Source: Agelas oroides (Eukaryota; Porifera; Demospongiae; Agelasida; Agelasidae). Taken from it: a stretch of 64,000 bases of DNA. Where the stretch lies: NCBI GenBank assembly GCA_949130485.1, contig OX422186.1, forward strand, positions 999,497 to 1,063,496. Reading direction: 5' to 3'. Position 1 is the first letter of the stretch. Every line of letters starts with the position of its first letter. A model generated the notes under the pieces. That model did no database searches. It was given only the letters and a program-made list of their open reading frames with translations, and was not told where the DNA came from. Below, one piece after another: positions 51,161 to 63,039 of this stretch. Position numbers and translations under genes: made by a program.

Positions 51161-53313
51161 TTCGTAAATATAGGAGACAATTCAACAACAAACGGCAGCT
51201 AGACCTTCTACAACAGCAGAAATACAATCCAAAACTATTCTGGAAGAAGTTCAGTCAACTTGGGGGTAGTGGGTTTCCTTCAGGTCAGACAGTCCCTGAC
51301 TCAGTAATCGATGATCAGGGACATGAAACCTCTGATAAAGAAGAGGTTCTTAATACATGGAGGTCTTACTTTAGCAACCTCTTAAATGCTGGAACTACCT
51401 TACCTGTTTCATCTCCCCCCAGTGACTCAGATTATGATACCTCATGTTTAAATGACCCTATATCCATAGAAGAAGTGAAGGCTGCAGTAGCAGCAAATAT
51501 CAACTCCAAAAGCCCAGGTCTGGACCAGATTAAGGCCAACTAGCTGTGTCTCCTTTGTCCATAAATTATTTAATTACTGCCTTAGGAATGGAATTGTGCC
51601 ATCAAACTGGAACAAGTCGGTGATAAAACCAATTCCCAAACCAGTGGGGAGTCAAAGAACCCAAATGATTTTAGAGGCATATCTCTGCAATCAGTAATTA
51701 TGAAAACATATTGCCGCATTCTAAATTCCCGCTTCAGTGATTGGATTGAGCTCAATTCTATCCTCAGTGAGGAACAAAATGGCTTCCGGCCTGGCAGATG
51801 TTGCCTTGACCACATTTTTACGTTATCTTCCATTGTCGAGAACCGTATGATAGGAAATCAGGATATGTTTGCATGCTTTATTGATTTTCGCAAAGCTTTT
51901 GACAGCATTAATCGCCATTCCTTATGGAAGAAACTTCACTCAAAATATGGCATAAATGGTAACTTTTTGATGGCCCTAAAATCTATGTATGAAAATGTGA
52001 GTTGTACTGTGAAAGTTAATGACCTATATTCAGACTGGTTTGATGTAAACACAGGAGTTAAACAAGGCTGCATTCTCTCCCCAACATTGTTTGCCTTGTA
52101 CATTGATGATTTAGCTAAAGAATTGAATTCAAGTGCTTTTGGTATACAGGTTAATGACAGAAATGTAGCTGCTTTATTGTATGCAGATGATATAGTTGTT
52201 TTAGCTCCAAATGCAGAGAATTTACAGGCTTTGATTGATTTGATACACAACTGGTGCACTACCTGGGGTATTAAGATTAATAGCTCTAAGTCTAACATAA
52301 CGCACTTCCGTAAGAGACACTGTAGAAAGCCAAGATCCTCATTTCATTTTAAAGCAGGTAATCAAACAATTGACTACACAAGTGAGTACCGTTATCTGGG
52401 ATACCATATAAATGAACACTTGGATCTATCACAAACAGTTAGTAAAATTACCATAGCGGCCAATTGGGCCCTAGCATCACTTAATCATAGAACTAAATGT
52501 GCAGGGGGAGTTCACTATGACACGTACACTATGCTTTTTAATCAGCTGGTTTTGAGCAGGATACTTGTATACTCATGCATCTGGGGTCATAGAGAATTTC
52601 CTAAAGTTAAATCCATTCAAACTGCTGCGATGAGGTTTTTCCTTGGAGTTGGCACCTCATGTCCCAACACAGGCTTGTTTGGTAAGATGGGATGGGTCCC
52701 TCTCCAAGCTGAAATAAAGTTCTCTGTTATCAAGTTCTGGCATAGGATTTGCTCTCTCCCTACACACAGACTACCCAATATAATTCATAGATGGAGTTCC
52801 CAAAAAGGCCTTGGGAACTGGGCAGATAAAACCATAAAATTGTTCCCAGACATTAACCTCTCAAATTTCTCTAAGATGGATAGGAACTCCTTTCAAAAGG
52901 AAGCGTGGAATAGAATTTTGCAAGTGGAATATACTAAGTGGCTAGATAATCTCAACTCAATTGCTCCTAATTCTGAAAGTGGTGGAAGATTAGTCCTCTA
53001 CAGGTCTTACAAGCTGGAACCAGCCCCAGAAGAATATGTTACCCGACCAACTTCCTGGCGAAGGAGAAGAACCATTGCTCAGTTAAGATGTGGATGCCTA
53101 CCCTTAGAGATGGAAATTGGCAGATATAGACACCCTAAGATGCCCCTTGCTCAAAGGATATGCCAGCTGTGCAATGAGGGGATTGAAGACGAAACACACT
53201 TCTTAATTTTCTGCCCGCAGCTTACCCAGGAAAGAATTGCACTATTTAAGACCATGGAAGGAGTGCTAGGATCAACATTCTACTCATTACCTCCTGCTGA
53301 AAAGACATTATAA
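51161..53313 (+). pseudogene. LINE ORF2: reverse transcriptase and C-terminal zinc knuckle, endonuclease missing
   Basis: 51,165-51,540 reads as the post-endonuclease linker (RKYRRQFNNKRQLDLL...EEVKAAVAANINSKSPGLDQI) and ends in a TAG at 51,541. After further frame trouble the main frame 51,700-53,313 (537 codons) carries reverse-transcriptase blocks: GFRPGRCCLDHI, FACFIDFRKAFDSI, GVKQGCILSPTLFALYIDDL and the catalytic YADD. It ends with a CQLC...H...C knuckle. Only about 10 bp separate ORF1 from the linker, so the ~230-residue apurinic endonuclease has been deleted. Not mobile on its own. Confidence 0.85.
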
Positions 53314-55659
53314 ATACTTATGAACTGTGGAAGAGACCTGGAATTGGGAAAGGCTCTACATGTGATGGCCCAGTCTCGGAAGAATATCATCTTCTCTCCG
53401 TGACCAATCTGTTTTTATTTTTACTAGTCTCTCCCTCTAATAAGATACCTTGGGAAAACTTGTCTGTCTCTGTTTAGTCTGGCCTCTGGTGCTCTAAATT
53501 CTGTGTAGTTTGTCCCCTGGTGTACCCTGAGAAGGGTCCCAGAGGAAAGGCTTGTCTGTCTCTGTGTAGTCTGTCCCCTGGTGTACCCTGAGAAGGGTCC
53601 CACTGAAACGTGCCCTAATCTCTGCCCCTGTACTGGCTTTCCCCGATTTTAACCATGATTTCATCTTGGATACAGATGCCAGCACAGATGGTCTGGGAGC
53701 TGTTCTCTCTCAGCAGTCTGTGGAGGGGGAGAAAGTGATCGCTTATGCCAGCTGAACCCTCACTAAAGCAGAACGTCAGTACTGCACTACCAGAAAAGAG
53801 ATGTTGGCTCTGGTCTGGGGTATACGTCAATTTCGCCCCTATATATGGACGAGCGTTCCAAGCCAGAACCAATCACAATTCACTGAGATGGTTGCACAAC
53901 TTCCGTGAGCCAGAGGGGCAAGTGGCAAGGTGGTAGCAATTTTGTCAGAGTATAACTTTCAGGTCATCCATCGCCCAGGTGCGCAGCACAAAATTGCTGA
54001 TGCTCTTTCTCACAGTCCCTGCAAACAATGTGGTAATGCACAAGAGCAAGCAGTGGCAGCCAATGTTGCTGCAACACAGACCTCATTGTTACCTCAGTGA
54101 TCCAAAGAGGAGATTTGCGCAATGAAACAACAGAATCCTGACATTCAGCAAGCTGCTCAGTGGTTGCACTCAAATTCTATCCCACTGACAATTCCACAAG
54201 GAAGCACATACCTCAGAACCTTGTGGCACCAAAGGGCCTATCTCACTCTGCATCATGGCATTCTATACCGACATTGGAAAGATGTTCCAGGAGGTGGAAC
54301 TCTACCCCGGCTACAGCTCCTTCTCCCACCACATATAGTGCCGGAGGTGCTTCAAGGACTTCACAGTTCTCCGACTGGTGGACATCTGGGCATTAGCAAG
54401 ACATTAGAGAAAGCTCGTGTGAGGTTCTGTTGGCCCCGCCAAAGATATGTCAGAGATTGGTGCAACCATTGTGAGATATGCAGCTCCAGGAAATCGCCAA
54501 TACCCAAGTCTTGTGCACCCTCCAGCTTCAGTTAGCTGAGCAACCAATGCAGCGGGTGGCGATGGATATACTGGGTCCCCTTCCGGAAGTTGTGTGTCGA
54601 GTGGGGGAGCACCAACACCGCTGGCACATCGATGTTCAAAATTTCACACATACATAAAGTGTGAAGTTAAGGTAGGACAACCTTGAATCACAGATCTCCG
54701 AGTAATGTGGACGGATGGATGGGTAATGTCAAAGTGTACACAAGATTCACAAAAAGTTTGTACCAAACTGCTTTCTGTACCTGATAATGCCAAAAAACTC
54801 AATTTTTAGTCCCTCAGCTAAAATAAAAATTTGCACCCTCTCCAAGGCTCCACCCCCAGTCTGACCACATCATCAACACACACACAAAACAAGTAAAAAC
54901 TTTACGTATGGATTTGTCCTGGGACCACTTCAATTCCAGTCTACAGGCCAAAACACACATTTGACCTCAAAAACAGTCATTTTGGCTGTGCTGGCTTTCA
55001 AGAAAAATTCGACACACCTCCACTCAAACCAACCAAAACTGAGCCCAGTTTCAGAAAGCTCAACTCATCCCCTACAAAACTATGTATGCTTTTTCCCGCT
55101 CACCTCCAGGCCAGGGAGTTATGCCCACAAACCTACTCCCTGTCATTGCCCCTAGAATGGAGCCAAGTTACACACATTCCCGCTAGCATAAAATCGGGCG
55201 GGGCCTACAACCCCGAAAAGTCAGCTTTCTACAGTACCTTTGCCAGACAACTGTGCGATGATACCCGTCTTCCAGGATGGCTCTCTGCCTTTCCAGTACA
55301 CTCACAAACATTCAAGCCCACTCAGGCAAGCTTTGCACACACAACTAGCCAACCGTCACATTCAACGAGCTAGAAAATCTTTTTACTGTGTTTTTTAAAT
55401 TTTTTACTTATTTATTTTTTTTTTTTTAAGTGTTGGAGGATTTTTTCAAAGATCCGCCCAGCCACATGAAAGTGCCGCCAGACCACTACAAAGGGCCGCA
55501 GGCCACATCAAAAGGGACACGCCCCCCTTGTTGATTCCGGTTGCCGCCATGGGAAAGTGTAAACAAGCCAATGAATTTCAATCGCGCCATTATGGTCACC
55601 CGACCTCATTAATTATTCATGAGTGGAATCGGCCCGATTCGCGATTCAAGGTTGTCAAC

Positions 55660-55810
55660 AAAGGGAGATGGGGATGGGGCATTTATGGCTTAGATGGATG
55701 GGGCATTTTATGGCTTAAATGGGTGGGGCATTTTATGGCTTAAATGGGTGTGGCATTTATGACTTAAATGGGTGGGGCATTTATGGCTCAAATGGATGGG
55801 GCGGTTAGTT
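55660..55810. repeat. Tandem repeat, ~24-bp unit GGGGCATTTATGGCTTAAAT
   Basis: Five to six units with small variants; copied with an extra unit at 57,739-57,905. Confidence 0.85.
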
Positions 55811-56269
55811 ACTGTTTTTGGGAGATATGCTCAAAAAAATACTGGTCTTCAGGGGAGTACCCTTTCCGGTCCTCGCATGACCACGGGTTTCGGTCCCTTT
55901 GAACTCCCGACCCGTGGCCTACTGCAGAAAGGGCGGGACCACTCCCCGCCTAAGGTTTGCTTTGAGGAGCCCAGCTTTTGGTTGGCACATAGTGCTATGG
56001 GCATTCACAGTGCTATAAATATTCAAATTACTAAACAAATTTGGGGTGGGGCTTAATGGTGGAGTTATCATATTAACTTATAATAACTAGGGGGGTGGGC
56101 GAACGGTTAACGTACGGTACGGGATTCTGGCTTGCTATCGTGTCGTCTTGGTGGAACGTCTGGGAGGCTTGTTCTTCGCTGGTAGGCGCTCCTGTACCGA
56201 AGATAATTCGGGTCTGTACTGCGGCGCCCATCTCACGGTGAGTTGTTTGTGTGTGATACACAGCAAAAT

Positions 56270-56560
56270 CGTACGTTTTGAATCAGAACTGGAACCAATC
56301 TGATCCAGATCTGTACCCAGAAACGCAACGGAACTTTTTGGCAACGGGTCTGATACCGAACTGTAAATCGGATCTGTATCAGTTCTGCAGCTCTGTATCA
56401 GTTCAGCAAAAATAGCCCTAAGACATGCTATTCGTACTGGTCTGATACAGATATGTGCGTACTGATCTGATACTGTCCTGATGCTACTGCGGTACTGATT
56501 CAGTTCCGAAAATACGACCGTAACAGAACTTTTTGGCAACGGAACTGTATCGGGTCAGAA
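56270..56560. repeat. Imperfect repeats of GATCTGTATC/GAACTG motifs
   Basis: Phrases such as AACTTTTTGGCAACGG (56,334 and 56,528) and (T)CTGATACNGAACTG recur in both orientations. Non-coding; nature unclear. Confidence 0.45.
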
Positions 56561-56754
56561 TATTTTTGGCTGTGTACTCGGTCGACGGGCTTTAAATGGG
56601 AGCGTGCTTCTCTTAGTAACGGCGTACCTATCCTAGTAACGGCATTGTTACGCTAGTTATGGCGTGTGCTTTACTATAGTAACGGTACGCCTTGGGGTGT
56701 AGTCGGTTCCATAAGGCTGAGCTAGGGCTAGGGCTGGGTTGGGGCTGCTCTGTG

Positions 56755-57165
56755 TTATCTGCGAGGCTCACTCACAGTGTGAAGCTCATTCACATTAAAT
56801 ATTACGAGTGTGAGGCTCACTCACACTTGAGTTACTACTGTGAGGCTCACAGTTACGCTACGGGTGTGAAGCTCATTCACACTTAAGTTACTACTGTGAG
56901 GCTCACTCACAGTTACGCTACGGGTGTGAAGCTCATTCACACTTGAGTTACTACTGTGAAGCTCACTCACCGTTATGTTACGAGTGTGAAGCTCATTCAC
57001 ATTTTTAAATTATGAGTGTGAAGCTCATTCACACTTCAGTTACATGTGCTACTGTGAGGCTCATTCACCGTTACGAGTGTGAAGCTCATTCACACTTGAG
57101 TTACTACTGTTACGCTATGGGTGTGAAGCTCATTCGCATTTCAAATTACGAGTGTGAGTGTGTTA
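56755..57165. repeat. Tandem array, ~30/60-bp unit GTGAAGCTCATTCACA
   Basis: At least twelve copies of GTGAGGCTCA or GTGAAGCTCATTCACA alternate with (AC)TTGAGTTACTACT and GTTACGCTACGG spacers. Each core GTGAAGCTCATTCAC is itself nearly palindromic. Confidence 0.85.
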
Positions 57166-59200
57166 GGATAAGGGCTTTATACTTTATACACATGTATCTA
57201 TGTGGAGATGGATAAAGACGGGGTCTTTTTGACTACAGCTGTCCTTCCTCTCGCAATTAAATACACTGTGGTAGCTAGGTGGAGATCCCCTGCAGACGGG
57301 GTTGCGGGCCTGGGTGGGTTGACTGTACAAGCACATTGCCTGAGTGGATACTCTCACTATCCACCACCTCAGCCTCCGGCTCAATTATCTCTTCACCAAG
57401 GGGGTATCCTATGGTTAACTTTGGAAATGGGAATGGGGCTGGGGCAAGGAATTATTATTGGAGAGATATTCCTTCATGCACAGTGAGAAGTCTAGCCTGG
57501 TGCTTATTGTTATGCTGTTTAGGTCTAAGGCATGCCTGAGGTATTATGGTTGTTAGAACACGTGTGTCTTCGGGTGGATCCATTGAAGGATGCTGCGGGT
57601 TCCCCATTTGGCAAGGCCGACAGACTTTATCTGTACCTGCATGTTCAGAAGTTGTGTGTCGAGTGGGGGAGCACCAACACCGCTGGCACATCGATGTTCA
57701 AAATTTCACACACATAAAATGTGAAGTTAAAACAAAGGGAGATGGGGATGGGGCATTTATGGCTTAGATGGATGGGGCATTTTATGGCTTAAATGGGTGG
57801 GGCATTTATGGCTTAAATGGGTGGGGCATTTTATGGCTTAAATGGGTGTGGCATTTATGACTTAAATGGGTGGGGCATTTATGGCTCAAATGGATGGGGC
57901 GGTTAGTTACTGTTTTTGGGAGATATGCTCAAAAAAATACTGGTCTTCAGGGGAGTACCCTTTCTGGTCCTCGCATGACCACGGGTTTCGGTCCCTTTGA
58001 ACTCCCGATCCGTGGCCTACTGCAGAAAGGGCGGGACCACTCAAGGACTTCACAGTTTTCCGACTGGTGGACATCTGGGCATTAGCAAGACATTAGAGAA
58101 AGCTCGTGCGAGGTTCTGTTGGCCCCGCCAAAGATATGTCAGAGATTGGTGCAACCATTGTGAGATATGCAGCTCCAGGAAATCGCCAATACCCAAGTCT
58201 TGTGCACCCTCCAGCTTCAGTTAGCTGAGCAACCAATGCAGCGGGTGGCGATGGATATACTGGGTCCCCTTCCGGAAACTGACTGTGGCAACAAGTACAT
58301 CTTGGTGATCGGGGATTATTTCACTAAATGGAAAGAGGCCCATGCCATGCCTAACATGGAAGCAATCACAGTAGCAAGAATATTTGTCAATGAGTTTATC
58401 TGCCGGTTTGGGGTCCCTGAGCAGCTGCATACGGATCAAGGAAGGAACTTTGAATCAGCATTACTCAAAGAGATTTGCAAGTTGCTGGGAATCACCAAGA
58501 CTCGCACCACGCCCTACCACCCTCAGTCAGATGGGATGATTGAGAGGTTCAATTGTACCATTCTCAACATGCTGAGTACGGTTGTCCTGGATGATGAACA
58601 CAACTGGGACTTACATCTCCCCACACTGATGATGGCATACCGCACCAGTCGTCATGAGACAACAGGAGCTACTCCCTTCAGCCTTGTTTATGGTCGAGAA
58701 TCAAAATTGCCTGAAGACATTCTGTTTAATTTACCCTCTGTGGTAGTGACTAATAGCCATGGCTATGCTGAAGCTCTAAAAGAGAAAGAGTAAGAGACCA
58801 CTCGGCAGTTGAACAAAAGAAAGTAAACTATGACCAATTCACCCAGGGGAATTCATTTCCGAATGGTAGCCTGGTCTGGCTACACTGTCCAGCTGTTCCC
58901 CGAGGAAAAAGTCCAAAGTTTCATCGCCCTTGGCAAGGCCCGTTCAAAGTTGTTAAGAAAATTGGGAATGTGGTATACGGAATCCAACATGTGCAAAACC
59001 CGAGAAAACGAGTTGTTGTACATGCCAACAGACCACCACTGTACGGTACGGGTTCCGGCGATCAGTCTCGGGCTTACAAATCGCTCCCTACTCACCGGTT
59101 TTCAGAAAGAATCCAAGGTCATAATCCGCGCCGAGAGCTGAACCCGACTTTAAGTACCCCTCTGGGTTGGACACTCGAGTCGTTCGGTAGGTGAAGACGA

Positions 59201-60183
59201 AGGATTATGTGGTTCGTTCAGGTCCCTACTGAAGAGAGTCGTGTAGCGGGACGTCTTCCAAGCCACGTACGAGAGAACGCCATTTTCTATGGTCTAAACC
59301 GCAAGCACACAAAGTAAGTATTTGTGATGCACATCTGCGTTTCGCGCGAAATGTGGCTGTGATCTGCAAATCACTGTTTTCGTGTGATCAGCATTGAATG
59401 GCAACTTGTAGCATTAAAAAATGCCATTTTTTGTGTAAATCCAAGTATACAAGCGCTACCAGTACCGTAGATGGTCTTCGAGACCGTGCTAGTGATGTGA
59501 GCCACGCCCTTTCCCCCAAATAGATGGACCTAGCCTCGTTCCTGGCTGCCAAGTAGACAAGCCAAATATCTTTAACCTAACAGCACAATGCCCGTGCTTA
59601 CCTTTACACATATCTACCAAGCTTTGGCAACTCCTTGTAAAATAGGCTAAGTAGAGTCAATTATCGGACACCCCTCATTATCGGGCGGCTGCACAGCACC
59701 AATGGGAGTAACAACGGCCCTTGTTTTTAATCCAGGAGGTAGGTTGATGAAACTGCTACGTGCACCCCAAATTTGGGCTTTATAATCAGTGAATGTGCAT
59801 GGACGCTATGCCGCAATAAAGGGCGGTGTCCGATGATCGCGACCATCGGACGAAGCTACCGATCCACGGACGACGTGGTCCTATAAAAGCGAGGGAGGCA
59901 GCACTGTCCACCAAACTTGGTTTTCAGCTGCAGTTAGCCTTACTCTACCTGACCTCCAATTATCAGCGATTTCTGTTGTAGAACGGAGACAAGTGTCCCG
60001 TGAAGAACACATAGGTTCAAGCCATCAATAATCGGACAAGAATGAATTTAGTGGGCATGCATGCATACACATTTTGACAAGCACGTGAAATTGAAAAGGC
60101 TTTTGGAAGGTAAGAATCCTTCAAAAGTAGGTGAATAATCTGACATATGTACGTACCAGTAGCTTTAGTGGTAAGTAGGCTGT
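59201..60183. other. Non-coding, with a TATA promoter-like block
   Basis: No protein is recognised. At 59,640-60,040 there are paired phrases AATTATCGGACA and CAATAATCGGACA, and at 59,834-59,862 the inverted pair CCGATGATCG/CGACCATCGG, followed by a TATA box. It could be a decayed LTR or another element's promoter. Confidence 0.5.
59882..59889 (+). promoter_or_regulatory. Orphan TATA box
   Basis: TATAAAAG in a GC-rich setting (GGTCC before, CGAGGGAGGC after). No coding sequence follows within 2 kb other than P3. Confidence 0.4.
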
Positions 60184-61080
60184 ATCTAATCACTGGACTG
60201 GATTGTGGACTGGATTGCTGGACTGGATTGATGGACTGGATTACTGGATTGACATTTGAAGTGAATTTGCTTGTATCACCTGACCTCTAGCCAATCACAG
60301 TGGCGTAGGAACCATAGCGGCCGTAGCGGCTTTAGCCGCTACACTTTTTAGGCCGCAAATTAATATTCATAACCTCCTTATAAGTTACTATTAGCTCAAG
60401 CTAGCCTCGTTCCCAGGGAACGAGGCTCAAGCAGCCTCTTCGTTGCATCAGTCTCATATGCAGTTACATGCGTACATTTCCGCAGTACACTATAAAGCGA
60501 TCGAAATCTTGGCGGTGAGATGGCTTGGTACGAGGATAGTGTGCATTTGCAAAGCGACTGCTACAAGCGACGAAACCTGGGCCGTCTTCTGCGAATGACG
60601 ACGAAGTTACTGTTTTCGACATAAATTGTGTGGGAGTTTTGCTGGACGCGGTTGGGAATTAATGTTTGAGAACGATGATAGAATATTACATATCCTTGAA
60701 AAAAGGCTTTAATTTGCTGTCTAAAGGTGCATACTTTTGAAAAATTCGCCGCCGCGCATAGCGCGGCGAAATTATTTTCCATTTTTGCCCGCCACGCTTC
60801 GCGCGGTACACCATACATGGCCTCTATACACTTCAAATTTGCTTCCTACGCCCATGAATCAGAAGAGTAGGCTGGTCACCATTTTTGGACTAGTATGTTA
60901 GTCTCGTACCCAGGCTCTTGGTGGCCCACCTAGAGCCTGGGTATGAGGCTAACAAACATGTATATAATGGCCTACAATATATAGTAGAGGCGACAGAACG
61001 GCTGTAAGATCATGCATGACTGCCCAAGATATAAACACATGCTGCAAGTCACTGATGGCACCTCACCATGCAACCATTAA
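60184..61080. mobile_element. Left part of the GTATCTAATCACTGG element (P3 upstream), interrupted
   Basis: The left TIR at 60,184 and the following bases match 7,331-7,660, except for a 559-bp insertion at 60,298. It includes the hairpin at 60,895-60,955. Confidence 0.7.
60298..60856. mobile_element. 559-bp TIR element with a 5-bp duplication
   Basis: Left end CAGTGGCGTAGGAACC; right end TTCCTACGCCCATG. AATCA stands on each side, and the empty site CCAATCAGAAGAG is preserved at 7,430-7,445. CAGTGGCGTAG-type tips are common in hAT-like elements, but the 5-bp duplication is atypical. A 91-codon minus-strand frame inside is not recognised. Confidence 0.75.
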
Positions 61081-61404
61081 ATTTCAGTCTTCCAAGTGTG
61101 ACTTGGAGATTAAACTGAAGTTTTTAACTGTTATTGTTTGTGAAGTGTCTGAGTTACCTCGTGGCATGACAGTGATTGCGTAATTATGTATGGGGTCTAA
61201 ACTAAAGGCATGCCTCCCACCAAGGAAAATTTTCAGTTTCACCCTAATTGGTACATGTGAGACCCAACTGAATACAAGGTTACAATTATCATGCATGGAG
61301 CGGCTTGGTAAGCCCGTTGACACTACCGTCACTAGTATATTTCCAGGCCTTTCAAGCACCAAGCACACTTTCTATCAGACTAGCCTACATGGTATCTGCA
61401 TTAC

Positions 61405-61658
61405 TGGTCGTATCTAATCACTGGACTGGATTGCATGTGGACTGGATTGTGGACTGGGTTGCTGGACTGGATTATGTACTGGATTGTTGAACAGAAATTT
61501 GAGTTTTTTATGTTACACGAGGGACAGTTGTGTAACATTAAAAAAAACTCAAATTTCTGTTGAACAATCCAGTCCAGCAACCCAGTCCATCAATCCAGTC
61601 CATCAATCCAGTCCAGCAATCCAGTCCACAATCCAGTCCAGTGATTAGATACGACCAC
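61405..61658. mobile_element. TIR element GTATCTAATCACTGG, second palindromic copy
   Basis: Structure as at 49,119: outer TIRs, minisatellite arms and an AAATTTGAGTTTTTTATGTT hairpin around GAGGGACAG. It stands just before the P3 promoter modules. Confidence 0.8.
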
Positions 61659-61682
61659 TAATAATGTTTTTTTTTGTTGGCC

Positions 61683-61969
61683 GGTGCACTCGCATCTCGA
61701 ATGTACACAGAAAGGCAGACTGGGCGTCTGGCGGTTCAGAGCCATTGCATCACACCATACATTAATCGATTCGGATCGGAGCGAACGTTTCAGTACGTCA
61801 TGATTTTCAACAAACGGTTCAATGGCATTCATGCACCACTTACCATTCACTGCATGGGTTTACTATAATCCAAACTAGCCAAAGGCAGGTTACTAATGGA
61901 TGTATTTACTGGTGCACTCGCATCTCGAAAGTACACAGAAAGGCAGACTGACCGTCTAGCGGTACACAG
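61683..61969 (+). promoter_or_regulatory. Duplicated upstream module of P3
   Basis: Copies at 61,683 and 61,911; the first has GAATGT in place of GAAAGT. Same order and spacing class as in P1 and P2. Confidence 0.5.
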
Positions 61970-61977
61970 ATCGTGGA

Positions 61978-61986
61978 ATATAAAAG
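61978..61986 (+). promoter_or_regulatory. TATA box of P3
   Basis: ATATAAAAG, 84 bp before the start codon. Confidence 0.65.
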
Positions 61987-62061
61987 AAGACGGGAAAGTG
62001 CGCAGTACCATCAGATGCGAAACCTGCGAAACTTATACTACTACCTTCAACTCCGCCCAAA

Positions 62062-63039
62062 ATGTTCCGACTCCTTCTGTGTTGCGCTGTCTTCGCACTG
62101 TTGCTGCGTCTCCCCGAGATCGCTGCAGCTCCCGGCATGCCGTCTGAAGACCCCGAGACGGGCGCCGGTGATGCTGTGGAAGGCGAAAAAACGATCATCG
62201 ATTTGGAGGAAGTTGCTGTGGAACTCTTCCCGAATGGAACGGAAAAGATCGAGAGCATCGAAGAGCTGCTCATCATCGAGAGACTGAAGAAAGAGAAAAA
62301 GAATGTAACGAGGACTGAAGGGGACGCGGACAATGATCGCGAGGAGAGGGCGATTATCGGATCAGACAACAGGGTTCCCGTCATCAATCAGTATCCATTT
62401 CCATACTGTGCAGTTGCCCAGCTCGATAACGGATGCACGGCAACGTTCATTAGTCCATACCATGCTATTACAGCAGCAAGCTGTGTCTACAACAGAGCCA
62501 CCAGGCGATGGAGGCGGACTGAGATAAATGCCTACAGACGAAGGAACTGCAACTCCCCTGGTGTGCGCCATACCTGGACCAGGGTTTTTGCCCCCATCGG
62601 TTACACCCGTCACGGCCTAGTCGACTACAACTACGCGCTTATAACCTACAGGCAGCGATCGACCTGCTCGCTGCCCTTCGGATACTATACTCCCTGGCCA
62701 GGAACTGGAGTCGACATTTGCGGCTACCCTTCGGATAAGCGTGCTATCTGGGTGCCCGGGTGCATCTACGACTCCATATGGTGTTCTAGCTGTCACTACT
62801 CTCGAGCCTACCCTACAACTGGCGAAAATTCCTTGTTGTACAAGTGTGACACACTTGGTAATGCTGGTTCTGCTCTGTACTCAAACACCGGATCAGGAGT
62901 GAAAGCCGTCTATGGAGTTCACGCTTACTCGTCGATCATTTCGGGTCAAAGGTGGAATCGCGGGCCTCGTATCACGAGAGCGCGCTTCTTCCAGATTGTT
63001 GGATGGATGAGGCTGACCGGGTATAATCCCCTTCCTTGA
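62062..63039 (+). CDS. Secreted trypsin-fold pseudoprotease P3
   Basis: 325 residues, single exon, with a signal peptide and pro-region nearly identical to P1. The triad positions read TAASC, NYALI and GNAGS, as in the other copies. The residue two before the Asn is Asp here (VDYNYAL), so an acidic side chain is near but displaced from the catalytic place. It differs from P2 by lacking the ENG insert and at scattered surface sites. No disruption. P3 shares with P1 the upstream element remnants and with P2 the SGVKAVYGV stretch, which hints at exchange between copies. Confidence 0.85.
   Translation: MFRLLLCCAVFALLLRLPEIAAAPGMPSEDPETGAGDAVEGEKTIIDLEEVAVELFPNGTEKIESIEELLIIERLKKEKKNVTRTEGDADNDREERAIIGSDNRVPVINQYPFPYCAVAQLDNGCTATFISPYHAITAASCVYNRATRRWRRTEINAYRRRNCNSPGVRHTWTRVFAPIGYTRHGLVDYNYALITYRQRSTCSLPFGYYTPWPGTGVDICGYPSDKRAIWVPGCIYDSIWCSSCHYSRAYPTTGENSLLYKCDTLGNAGSALYSNTGSGVKAVYGVHAYSSIISGQRWNRGPRITRARFFQIVGWMRLTGYNPLP

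Larger units (their letters stand above)
49578..53600 (+). mobile_element. LINE (non-LTR) retrotransposon lacking its endonuclease region
   Basis: It replaces the P-block sequence from 49,578. 49,578-50,089 is a presumed 5' UTR. ORF1 with a PHD finger and a reverse-transcriptase ORF follow, then a 3' tail to about 53,430-53,600 that contains a repeated phrase (CTTGTCTGTCTCTGT at 53,461 and 53,553). No poly-A or clear target duplication is visible. The clade is in the CR1/L2/jockey range, not resolved. Confidence 0.8.
54589..58042. repeat. Mosaic insertion in the gypsy fossil, flanked by 237-bp direct repeats
   Basis: The fossil segment 54,352-54,588 recurs at 58,041-58,277 with about two differences. 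Inside, an ~80-bp block (54,589-54,670) recurs at 57,651-57,730, and a block 55,657-55,944 recurs at 57,731-58,042 with one extra 24-bp unit. Thus 57,651-58,277 is a head-to-tail patchwork of three nearby segments in a new order. No gene is recognised in the interior. Confidence 0.85.
53600..59200 (+). mobile_element. Ty3/gypsy LTR-retrotransposon fossil, broken
   Basis: In order: the end of a reverse transcriptase and an RNase H region (ILDTDAS-type motif near 53,660), an integrase zinc-binding region, and an integrase core (58,167-58,793; HTDQGRNFES and HPQSDGMIERFN motifs). The gag and protease parts are absent, no LTR pair is recognised, and the frame carries several breaks. It is also divided by a 3.4-kb insertion. 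Clearly an inactive remnant of moderate age. Confidence 0.8.
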
